Source: Allochromatium palmeri (GTDB lineage Bacteria; Pseudomonadota; Gammaproteobacteria; Chromatiales; Chromatiaceae). From it: a DNA stretch of 54,187 bases. The position numbers and the translations under genes were made by a program. Below the pieces are notes generated by a model. The model did no database searches. It was not told the origin of the DNA and saw only the letters and a list, made by a program, of their open reading frames with translations. Shown piece after piece: positions 36,168-45,100 of this stretch. The DNA lies in NCBI RefSeq assembly GCF_009720725.1, contig NZ_WNKT01000025.1, positions 1 to 54,187 of the forward strand, in the 5' to 3' direction. Position 1 is the stretch's first letter. Each line of letters starts with the position of its first letter.

Positions 36168-37228
36168 TTGCCAAGGACTCCCATCTCCTTCTCGATCTCC
36201 TGGTTGATGAGAACACCAAAGGCTTCATCGATGGGATTCGGCCTGATGTTCAAATAATCATCGGTAGAGCTGACCTTGATCTCACGGCTCTCCTGATCAC
36301 GGTACAGGCTATGGAAGCGCACATGATCACCTTTGCCAGCGTCCATGAGCAGATCGAACCACTTGAGTAACACATAGTCATGGCTTGACAGAATAACTTG
36401 CTGTCCATTGCGCGATAGCTCCAGCAAAATCTGAACGAGCAACTGCATCAGCTTGGGATTCAAATTCGATTCAGGTTCATCCCAGAACAGCGGACCGCTG
36501 ACACCCGGTTGAATCGCGCCGGTTTCCAGAAGACGTGAGAGTATTCCCACTTTGCGGAAACCCTCGGCGATGGCGTTCGCCGAGTATTCAGCGTTCTCTG
36601 TTTTGAACGTGACATTGCCGCCGCCATAGAAAACGAAACGTCCCCCACAGATGCCTTCGATCTCCGCCATCGCCCATTTGGATTTTTCGTGCAAGGTTTC
36701 CGTGCGGACTGCTGGAAGGTCTAGCAGTAGGCAAATATCCTGATAGGTTTGATCGAATGAAAGCTCGTATTTCTCGTACAGGCTGTTAAAGCCTTTCATG
36801 AACGAGAGGACTTCCTTGGTCGGGATGAAAACTGCCTCGGACTGATACTGCTCGTAGTGAGCGCGATCCTGGATGGCCAGCGCCTTGGAGTTATTGAAAA
36901 AGGTCGCAGCGATCATCTGCCCTTGAGCGAATCGGGCAGACAGATATCCCTGCTCTGTCGCACCCTGGCGATGCATCTTGCCGAGCTTATCGTCCAGCGG
37001 CATGAAGAGCCGAAGGAGATTCGTCGTCAGCGCGATTTCAAGCTCATCCTCGCTGGTGTCGGGCTTGTTCTTAAACAGCGGGGCGCCGGCGCAAAGCCCA
37101 TAGGCCGCCTTGAGCAGATGGGTTTTTCCGGTGCCGTTCTCACCAATGATCACGTTGATCTTGGGCGAAAGATCCAACGCAAGGCTGGTGAATGCCGTGA
37201 AATTCCTCAGTTCAAGACGTTTGATCAT
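36164..37228 (-). CDS. AAA family ATPase (RecF/OLD-like ABC-type)
   Basis: This is 354 residues. The N-terminus IKRLELRNFTAF with Walker A GENGTGKT (29-36) is of the RecF/SMC-type ATPase group. Walker B LFWDEPE (247-253) is followed by SNLNP, and the H-loop LSSHDYVLLKW lies near 276-286. There is no Toprim or long coiled coil. Such ATPases in two-gene defence systems act as sensors that hold or license a nuclease. Here the next gene is a nuclease-like protein, overlapping by ATGA. It also overlaps the brxC stop (ATGA). Confidence 0.85.
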   Translation of the reverse strand: MIKRLELRNFTAFTSLALDLSPKINVIIGENGTGKTHLLKAAYGLCAGAPLFKNKPDTSEDELEIALTTNLLRLFMPLDDKLGKMHRQGATEQGYLSARFAQGQMIAATFFNNSKALAIQDRAHYEQYQSEAVFIPTKEVLSFMKGFNSLYEKYELSFDQTYQDICLLLDLPAVRTETLHEKSKWAMAEIEGICGGRFVFYGGGNVTFKTENAEYSANAIAEGFRKVGILSRLLETGAIQPGVSGPLFWDEPESNLNPKLMQLLVQILLELSRNGQQVILSSHDYVLLKWFDLLMDAGKGDHVRFHSLYRDQESREIKVSSTDDYLNIRPNPIDEAFGVLINQEIEKEMGVLGK

Positions 37229-40200
37229 ATTTGAATCCTTCTGCCTTTACGGATTTCTTCCAGAAGCGCCTCACGCATGGATTCCAGGTAGCGATCCACA
37301 TCGGTCTCGTCGGCCAGCCATGCCTTGTCGTAGGCCACCTGAATCTGTCGCGCGGGGATGTATTGGATCTTTGGCTCGGCGACCTTCTCTGCGTCTTTAT
37401 CGCACTGATCATCTCGATCGTCTGGCGGGCGAGGTTTGGGCGTTGCCAGCTCGACCATCTTGGCCAGAATCTTCTGGTAGCCCTGATCCTCGAAGTACCT
37501 GAGCCGGTCATTGATGACGGCGATCAGTTGTTGCTGATCGAAATGATCGATCAGATCCTGGTAGGGTTTATCCAGATCCGCCTTCCGGACATCGGGTAAT
37601 CCTTGATAGTCATCCATGCTCTGCATCCGGGACTGCATGGCCTTCAGCGTCTTGATGGCCCGAGTGCGAGTCTGCTGTACCGCCTCATCGATACGTCCCT
37701 TCAGCACATCCAACCGCGTCTTCATCTGCTGGATGCGGTCGCCTTTGAAACAATCCGGATCGCTCAAGCTGGCGCTCACGTGAGCGGATTCATCGCCCTC
37801 AACGTAGGCGAAATTGGGTTCTTGGCTTTGGATAAATTGGCGGGCGCTATCGAAGATAGCTTTCTGCGGACCGCTCATGAATTTGCGGACCGGATCGATG
37901 ATTCCTTCCTTGAGATCGAGGAGCGAATCCTCCTGCCGGGCCAGTTCTGTCAGATACCAGGTGTAGGGTTTGCCCGTCAGCTCTTTCAGTGTGTCGATCA
38001 CGGGCGTCAGCGCGGTCAGAAACGGATACTGCGATGACTGCGCGGCGAGCGGGGTGAGCTGATGCATCAACGCTTGCAGGGCGATCCCGGTCTCTTTGCC
38101 CAGCGCCTTGGCCTCGCTGCTCTGTGGCGGTGCGTCGAAGAAATCCTCGTAGAACGCCTTGAGCCCCTGAACCTGCGAGGCCGTGAATTCCACCTGGGGC
38201 TCAAGAACGACGTTTCCGTGGCCGTGACTGTTGCGCAAGGCGCGCTCCAGCACCTCGTCTTCGAGCAGGTTGCCGTCCGTGCGGACCTCCACCTTGCCCC
38301 GCGCGCACAGGTGCGCGAGCGTGCACAGCACGGCCGCGTAGGACCAGCCGTAGGGCTTGCGCTCGAACTTCTCCACGAGGTTCTTGAGCGTCGTTCTGAC
38401 GCCGCCCCGGTTATTGCTTTGAATAAACGCTAGAACCTCTTGTTCCGGTTCGGAGAGGTTCGCCACCTCCCCGAGCGTCCCCTGGGTTGAGGTCAGAATC
38501 GTTTTGACCTGTTCTTCTTTGTACTCAACCGTTCTCAGCATCCGCAGGTTCGGATAGGCGCGCGCAATGAGTTCGTAGAAACCGCGCGTGATGCGCGTCA
38601 GCACATCCTCAGCGCCAATGTCGATGTCGCCCCCCGCCACGAGCAGCTTGGCGTTGCCAAGCAAGCGCTGGACGCGCGCTTGCAGCTCAACGTAAAGCTC
38701 CCGGTTCTGCGACGCCTTGTTCTCCAGGATGCGCTTGACCGTCTCCTGTTGGGTCACGGAGATGTTCTGCCGGATGTATTTCTCCGTGCGCTTGTACATC
38801 AGAAGGTCGCGCACCAGGCGCTCGTCAGGCGGCATTAGCACCAATAGCTCATCCCGCCCTATATTTTGCATCCGCAGGATCGATTCGTTTTCCGCGTGCT
38901 CGTGGAACGGGCTGATCACATGGATGGCAAGCTCGTATTCGCGTCCATGCAGCCGGTCATCCAGCTTGCGAGAGTAAGGATAGTCCGGGCCGTTGGCGTC
39001 GTATCGAATCTTCCGGTTCTTAATCACATGATCGAAGATGATCTTTTCGAGTTCAGCCGCAACGTCGGTGGACTCCACTTCCGTGTTTTTGATCTCCTGC
39101 TCGACATCCTTTTCTTCGTCGGTCAGAAACTCATACAGATCGCCGTTGCGCTGAATGTAGGTCTGCTGTTCCAGCAGGCTGAGCGCCTCTTCCACGTTTT
39201 GCCGCAATTGCCGAAGATCCTGGTCGAACCCGTCTAGCATCAACACGCAGACGTTGCGCCGTGTCGGCTTGAATTCCTTGACGTATTTCACCAGGAACAG
39301 CGCCTTGAGAATCCGGATCGCAAAAAGATTGTCGAGATGTTTCTCGGCCTGAATGATGGCTTTCTGGATATTGGATTTCAGGGCGGTACGAATGCCCTCG
39401 AACATCAGATCGAAGGTCGCGAGTTGTCCGATCTCGTGATGGCCGATCTGGATGGCGACTTGCTGGAACACGCCCAGCATGGAGCGCTCGCCGACGGAGC
39501 TGTGCTTCCCTTCAAAGGCGTTGTGCTGCGACAGGTTTTGAATGGCCGACTGGAACAGCGCAAACTGATAGGGAATAAAGGGGTAACTGTGGATGAAGTG
39601 GTCGCGATCCTGGAAATTTCGGTAGGTTGTTGAGCCGTCCGCGAAGTCGAACAAAGTTTTGAAATTGTTGGATTCCGCGTGGTAGATCGTCGAAAGCAGT
39701 CCAATGCCCGCATCGTCTTTCATGAGCAGCCGCTTCTGGATGACCTCCGCTACATCCGCGCTCGTCAGCTTCATGCGGTTGGCAAACCGAGCCTGAATCT
39801 TTGAAAAGTCGTTTCCCTGCTGGCGGTTGAACTCACCCACAACCGTGTTCATGTCTTCTTGTGCAGTGACGATGACCCAGGCCCGGCCACGGCACTTGGT
39901 CGCGAGACTCTCCGCAACCGTTTGCAGGTTGGTCATGAGCTTCACATTTTCAGCAACGTACTGCCCGACCTCATCGACGAAGAAATTCAGCCGGAAATCC
40001 GGCGACTGGCTTTCCAGGTAGGCAAGCACCTTCTCCGCGAAATCTTCGATTGAGACGCGGTACTCGCTCCGGTACTTGTCGAGGATCCCCACGGCCTCCG
40101 ACTCGGCGTTGCCGGTGACCTGCGCATAGGCTTTAGCAATGTTCCTGGACTCCAGGAGTGCCTGCTCTCGCCCTTTCTGCCAAGGGCGTCCCGCCAGTGA

Positions 40201-40743
40201 CGCATAGGCGGCTTTGAAGTGGTCGTAGACGCCACGACTGTCGAGATCCCGCTCGAACTGGGCGATGTGCCCCTGCTTGCCGTAGTAGCCGCATAGCTCG
40301 TCGAATACCTTGACGAACACCGCGAGCAGGGCGTCGATCTGGGTCTTGCTGATCACATCGGCTTTCTGATCGATGTTGAAGAGAATGCTCTTGGAGGGAA
40401 TTGCGACGGCGCGTTTCAGATCGCCCCGCAGAATTTCGTTATCGCCGCATTTCGGCAAGAAGAGATCAAGCGTCCTGGCGCCTTCGACCTCGCGGTCCTC
40501 CAACAGCAAGGCGAGCATCTTCAGAAGGTGCGATTTCCCGGACCCGAAGAATCCCGACACCCAGACGCCATTTGCACCCGCATAATTGTTATAAGCGTCG
40601 AGAAAAGCTTCGAGACGCTTTTCCACCTCGTTCGTCAGAACATATTCCTCGATCTCAAGACGAAGGCTGGCTTCGTCATCGGCTTTGATGACCCCTTCGA
40701 TCGCGCGGTCAACGGGCTTTTTGAAAATGGCCTTGAGTGTCAT
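37225..40743 (-). CDS. brxC: BREX system P-loop ATPase BrxC
   Basis: This is 1172 residues (from MTLKAIFKKPVDR). Walker A GFFGSGKS is at 64-71 after GVWVS. A helical, charged central part and a DUF499-like C-terminus complete the usual size of BrxC (PglY-like). It is a core component of the BREX complex. I prefer the ATG at 40743, with AAGGA 7 bases upstream; the ATG at 40758 overlaps the brxB stop (TAATG) and would add five residues. It overlaps the ATPase gene downstream. Confidence 0.93.
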   Translation of the reverse strand: MTLKAIFKKPVDRAIEGVIKADDEASLRLEIEEYVLTNEVEKRLEAFLDAYNNYAGANGVWVSGFFGSGKSHLLKMLALLLEDREVEGARTLDLFLPKCGDNEILRGDLKRAVAIPSKSILFNIDQKADVISKTQIDALLAVFVKVFDELCGYYGKQGHIAQFERDLDSRGVYDHFKAAYASLAGRPWQKGREQALLESRNIAKAYAQVTGNAESEAVGILDKYRSEYRVSIEDFAEKVLAYLESQSPDFRLNFFVDEVGQYVAENVKLMTNLQTVAESLATKCRGRAWVIVTAQEDMNTVVGEFNRQQGNDFSKIQARFANRMKLTSADVAEVIQKRLLMKDDAGIGLLSTIYHAESNNFKTLFDFADGSTTYRNFQDRDHFIHSYPFIPYQFALFQSAIQNLSQHNAFEGKHSSVGERSMLGVFQQVAIQIGHHEIGQLATFDLMFEGIRTALKSNIQKAIIQAEKHLDNLFAIRILKALFLVKYVKEFKPTRRNVCVLMLDGFDQDLRQLRQNVEEALSLLEQQTYIQRNGDLYEFLTDEEKDVEQEIKNTEVESTDVAAELEKIIFDHVIKNRKIRYDANGPDYPYSRKLDDRLHGREYELAIHVISPFHEHAENESILRMQNIGRDELLVLMPPDERLVRDLLMYKRTEKYIRQNISVTQQETVKRILENKASQNRELYVELQARVQRLLGNAKLLVAGGDIDIGAEDVLTRITRGFYELIARAYPNLRMLRTVEYKEEQVKTILTSTQGTLGEVANLSEPEQEVLAFIQSNNRGGVRTTLKNLVEKFERKPYGWSYAAVLCTLAHLCARGKVEVRTDGNLLEDEVLERALRNSHGHGNVVLEPQVEFTASQVQGLKAFYEDFFDAPPQSSEAKALGKETGIALQALMHQLTPLAAQSSQYPFLTALTPVIDTLKELTGKPYTWYLTELARQEDSLLDLKEGIIDPVRKFMSGPQKAIFDSARQFIQSQEPNFAYVEGDESAHVSASLSDPDCFKGDRIQQMKTRLDVLKGRIDEAVQQTRTRAIKTLKAMQSRMQSMDDYQGLPDVRKADLDKPYQDLIDHFDQQQLIAVINDRLRYFEDQGYQKILAKMVELATPKPRPPDDRDDQCDKDAEKVAEPKIQYIPARQIQVAYDKAWLADETDVDRYLESMREALLEEIRKGRRIQI

Positions 40744-40757
40744 CAGGTGTTCCTTCA

Positions 40758-41369
40758 TTATGCTTCGCAGTGAAATATGTTAAACGCCCGATAATATTTA
40801 TCGTCGCGGAGCTTCCCGAATAGATCCAGCGATGCCCCGGTCTCCGTGGAATAGGTATAAGCGCCCGGAAAGAACATCAGTGTCGGCTTTTCTTTCGCCG
40901 TGCTTTGCAGATTATTGAGTACGTTATGCGAGCGGATATAGGGAAAGACTTCGCCAACCCCGGTGAGGAATAACACGTCAAACTCAGCGTTTGCCATTTT
41001 AGAAGCGATGGCTGGCACCAGGTGTGTCTCTGGATCCAGCACGCCCTGAAGCAACTCTTTCAGCTCGTCCTTTGACACCGTCGATTCCATGTCCAGGATT
41101 TGCTCCCAGATGTCACGATTGATTAAGAGTTCGACAGAAAGGTCGTAGAGATTGATCTCCAGCACGCCGATCCCGGCTTGTTCCAATCGATTGACAAGCT
41201 GCCTCTCAATCCGTGCCATGTCGACAGCTTCGCTCGGTTTAAAGGGGCAGATAAAGAAAGGAACTTCGTTGCCCAGGCTCTGCTTTTTTAGAAAGCGCTC
41301 CCCGGAAATCACCGCAAACAAATGCTGAAATCTCTGCTGCATGGGGCGATTTTCACCATCTCGATTCAA
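40758..41369 (-). CDS. brxB: BREX protein BrxB (DUF1788)
   Basis: This is 203 residues of the DUF1788 family: RFQHLFAVISGERFLKKQSLGNEVPFFI at the start, GVLEINLYDLSVELL in the middle and PTLMFFPGAYT near the end. BrxB is a small core BREX protein of unknown biochemical activity that acts with BrxC and PglZ. The start overlaps brxA by ATGA. Confidence 0.93.
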   Translation of the reverse strand: MNRDGENRPMQQRFQHLFAVISGERFLKKQSLGNEVPFFICPFKPSEAVDMARIERQLVNRLEQAGIGVLEINLYDLSVELLINRDIWEQILDMESTVSKDELKELLQGVLDPETHLVPAIASKMANAEFDVLFLTGVGEVFPYIRSHNVLNNLQSTAKEKPTLMFFPGAYTYSTETGASLDLFGKLRDDKYYRAFNIFHCEA

Positions 41370-41980
41370 GGTGTCCTCCGCTGCTGTTCAGGATCATTCA
41401 CTGGGAAGAGCAGGAGATCCTGCGCGTTGCCTTGTTTTAAAAGTTCGTCAACACGGGGACTGATGAGTGCCGGGGTAATTGTATAAGCCCCGGATAGCAA
41501 ATCGGCGTCTTGCAGAATCTTGAACAGCACTTGGCGCAGCTTGTTTCTGGTGGAGGGCTTGATCGCTTCAAGCTCGGAGTGCCATTCGGATTTGTGATTA
41601 AAGAATGAATCAAAGTCCGCATGCTGGAGATCAGGTTGCAGACCCCTGTGCTTTTCGTGCAAAACTTCGACAGCAAAATCCGCAATGAATTGGTAGCGGC
41701 GGCAGAGGCTCACCCATAAGAGCTGCGCCTGCTCCTGGATACTGCCTTGGACGAGCAAGTCCAATTCGCCGGACGACAGCATTTTCAAGCGGGAGATGAT
41801 TTCCCTGCAAAATCGCTTCGACGTATTGACTGTTCTTGCTTGCAGGATGTTGTCAGACAGCGCCTTGTCACGAACGGCAGTCCAGTCTTTGAGATCAAGG
41901 TAAAGTTGCGCGAGCTGGACGGATTCCTGTTGCAAGAGCCCGCCGGCGGTGAATGACAGTCTGTACCGGGCACTTTCCAT
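41366..41980 (-). CDS. brxA: BREX protein BrxA (DUF1819)
   Basis: This is 204 residues of the DUF1819 family, beginning YRLSFTAGGLLQQESVQLAQ, typical of BrxA, a small DNA-binding helical protein. It is the first core gene of the BREX operon. I use the ATG at 41980; a TTG at 42031 in the same frame would add 17 residues that belong to the HTH remnant overlapping in another frame. No clear Shine-Dalgarno precedes either start. Confidence 0.9.
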   Translation of the reverse strand: MESARYRLSFTAGGLLQQESVQLAQLYLDLKDWTAVRDKALSDNILQARTVNTSKRFCREIISRLKMLSSGELDLLVQGSIQEQAQLLWVSLCRRYQFIADFAVEVLHEKHRGLQPDLQHADFDSFFNHKSEWHSELEAIKPSTRNKLRQVLFKILQDADLLSGAYTITPALISPRVDELLKQGNAQDLLLFPVNDPEQQRRTP

Positions 41981-41982
41981 CG

Positions 41983-42093
41983 CTATTTTGGTTTCTGAGT
42001 GCTGTTGGCCGAGCCGCCGGCTTTTACCCAATCGTCGACTTCGGCCTTCTTGAACCTTCAGAGGCGCCCGACCCTGTGGGCTTCGGGATTAAC
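41983..42093 (-). pseudogene. Remnant of an excisionase-type HTH (HTH_17) gene upstream of brxA
   Basis: One frame reads PEAHRVGRL, then TGA (42058-42060), then RFKKAEVDDWVKAGG and a TAG at 41983-41985. HTH_17/excisionase-type proteins end in this wing with the motif VGRLW-RFKK, so the TGA replaces the expected TGG (Trp). The upstream HTH helices are missing; the remnant begins close to the dnaB stop (42129). Such small HTH genes often precede BREX or restriction loci and may have regulated this one. Confidence 0.7.
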
Positions 42094-42128
42094 CCGATGC
42101 GCCAGCGGCCGTTTGGCTCGGCCTCGCG

Positions 42129-45100
42129 CTAATGTTCGTCCTCGCCGTAGTAGCTGCCGATATAGTTCTCGAACTTGGTGTATTTACCGAGGAAGGTCAG
42201 CCGCACGGTCCCGATCGGACCGTTACGCTGCTTGCCGATGATGATCTCGGCGATCCCCTTGTCGTTGCTTTCTTTGTTATAGACCTCATCGCGATAGATG
42301 AAGACGATGAGGTCTGCGTCCTGTTCGATGGCTCCCGAGTTGTGACTGACGATACCATCTGCTAACCAACTCGCTGGCCCAGGAACGGTTAGATCGAAGA
42401 CGTCTTCCTCTCCATCGGGTTCAATAGCGACAACAGTATCCCAGAACAAGTCGCTGGTGGCGGCGGCCTTTAACTCTGGATCTTGAAGTCGCTCTCCGTA
42501 ATCTGCCAATACATTTCGCGACGGAGCAAACCTAAAATGCGAAGAACCACCGTAAGCTGTTCCGCGCAATGCAGCCATCTTTCTGTGAGATATTCCATGC
42601 TCTTGCATTAATGTTCGTACTCGATCAAAAATCTCACGCGGCAGCGTATCGACATTCGTGTTTGATTTGACATCATTCAATGCCGTTTGCAATGCAATGG
42701 CCTGAGATACGCGTGGGCCAAAAGCGCCAACTTGATTCAAAAACTGCCTTTGATTATCAGCGCCTCTCACCCAAACCATATAGGTTGTTCGATAACCAGC
42801 TTGGAATACAGACTGAATCCGCGCGACGATTCCTAAACGCAGTAATACAGCCGCCACATCTTCCGCAAGACCTCGACTATTCGTGCTCAGATGTACTCCA
42901 TGGCTGCCTTTCTGTCCTGGCTTACGTAGCGAAATTGTGCCATCCGTCGCCCAGAGGTGGCGCAGAAATAATGCTAGTTGGTCATTATCTAAACGGAACA
43001 GATCAGTCGGCAGACGCTTTTCGTGAGAGCGTTGTCCAAAAATCCCAATCTCACGTAGCCAGCGATTTATACCAGCTGGATGCCAGCGGTTTCCGTTACC
43101 ACTAAAAACAAGTTGATGCCAAGCACCAACTCCTGCATGGCGGTTGATACGCACACCAAATCGGGTGGCACATTCAGACACGATGCGACTGTTTTCCTCC
43201 GAAGCGGTCGTATACCGCAATGGCTGGCCACTCAGATAGCTACCATCACCGATCAAGTGAGCTAGTAATATCAATTGATGTTCTGGCCACTGCATACTAT
43301 TCACAGGCGTAGGCAGCCGACGTGCGATCGCCAGACGTGACCCTGGACTCAATTCGCCAACGGTTTGCCAACCATTCGCGCCCAGCAAGCGATGCTCAGC
43401 CGTTGCTCGGATCTGGCGCCCGCTCGCGAGCCGGACAACCGAGACAGGACGACGCCCAACACACCACACACAGTCAGACGTAGCCTCGATCAAGCGGCCC
43501 GATTCGTCCACGGACACTACATCAGGATAAGTGCCAACGAGATCCCGAATCGGGATACGACGTCCATCCGCCAGCACCACCAGGGTGTCACCCGTCACGC
43601 ACTCTCTGAGATCCGACATCATCGGCCGCTTGTTAGGACGGTTCTCCAGACTGCGGTTGAGCTGCGAGAGTGCGATGACCGGCACGCTCAACTCCTTGGC
43701 CAGTCCCTTGAGTGCGCGTGAGATGGCTGAGATCTCGGTAGCCCGATTCTCGCCCACGCCGGGCGCCTGCATGAGCTGGAGATAGTCGAGCACGATCAGC
43801 CCCAGATCGCCATGCTCGCGTTTGAGTCGGCGGGCGCGGGCGCGCACCTCGGTCGGCGAGAGCGCCGGGGTGTCGTCGATGAAAATCGAGGTCTCGGACA
43901 ATAGATTGACCGCTGAGGTCAGACGCGGCCATTCGTCGTCTTCGAGCTTGCCGGTCCGCACGCGATGCTGATCGATCCGCCCGAGCGAGGACATCATGCG
44001 CATGGCCAGCGAGTCGCCAGGCATCTCCATACTGAAGACCGCCACCGGACGCTTGGACTGGATAGCAATGTTCTCGGCGACATTCATCGCGAAGGTAGTG
44101 TTATGCACGCAGATGTCGTTGGCGACGAAGTTATGCGTCTCGGGGATGGTCAGATCATAGACCTGTCGCTCGCCAAGCGACTCGATGGAAACAATCCGGT
44201 CCCAATAGACATCGCTGGCAGCCATATCCGCTAAATCGTGATTTCCAAGCGCCTTCCGTGCGTGCCCCTGCTCAGCTTCTAGCGCCCAGAAACCAATCTC
44301 AGTGGCAAAGATCTTGATCGATTCAGCATCCGTGATATCGAGTTGCCAGACGCGCGATTCGCCTAGTGCACATTCGATAGGCCTTTGATAGCGCTTAGCG
44401 ATGACACCAAAGCGCAATAATAGATGTTGCACTTGTAAACTCAAACGCCCACTGAGCGTCGAATAACCAAGCCCAGGCGTCTCCTGTGCAATCGATGGAG
44501 TAGTGGCTAAGTCAGCTGCGGTGAAAAGCCGGTTAATGAAGAGTGCTAGCTGGTTCTTGGGTAAGCGAAAAACAGCTTTGGGGATGAATACAGCATCTGC
44601 GGCGCAGTCACAGAGTCCAAACGCATCGAGCCAGAGCGCCAGTGCATTAGGCGCCTGCTGGGCGTTCTCGCGAAACTTGGATAATCCTGCAATCATAGAC
44701 TCGACAGCCGCGCTGAAGTCCGCCCGAATCCGAGGATCGGAATTAGTGAACAGCGGCCTGGTTCCAGTGAGACTGCCATCGCCGATCAAATAGCCAAGTA
44801 GCTTGACCTCGCAGTCACGCATCGTCTCCTGGCCAAAGATCGGCAGACGACGCGGCACGGCGATCGACTCCCCAACCTGTAACTCAGACAGCGGGCGCCA
44901 GCCGGAAGGCGTTAAATAAGGATGCGGGGCCGTGGTCTCGATCTGGCGCCCCAATCGAGTCGTAACGCGAAACACCGGCTTATGGCCGTCATCAACGAAC
45001 GCACTCGGTCGCGTCAACTGGAAGCGCCAGTCATCCCCCAGCGTCAATAGGCGCGCCCGCCCCTCGCGCACGATGTCCTCAATAGTGGCGACCCGGCCAT

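Larger units (their letters stand above)
24076..41980 (-). other. Type 1 BREX phage-defence island
   Basis: Eleven genes on one strand, in transcription order brxA, brxB, brxC, RecF-like ATPase, PD-(D/E)XK protein, pglX, DUF2281, AlbA_2/HATPase, DUF262/DUF1524, pglZ, brxL. All six core type 1 BREX genes are present and open. Eight of ten junctions overlap or are under 6 bases; brxB/brxC (14 bases if brxC starts at 40743) and pglX/DUF2281 (47 bases) are the exceptions. The island lies between dnaB and ubiG, with lower GC than its flanks and no integrase. It blocks phage replication and methylates the host genome through PglX. Confidence 0.95.

Noticed and set aside
24076-41980. Classifying the island as type 3 or other BREX, or as DISARM
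   Set aside because: brxA, brxB, brxC, pglX, pglZ and brxL are all present in the type 1 order; no brxHI/HII helicase or DISARM genes are seen.
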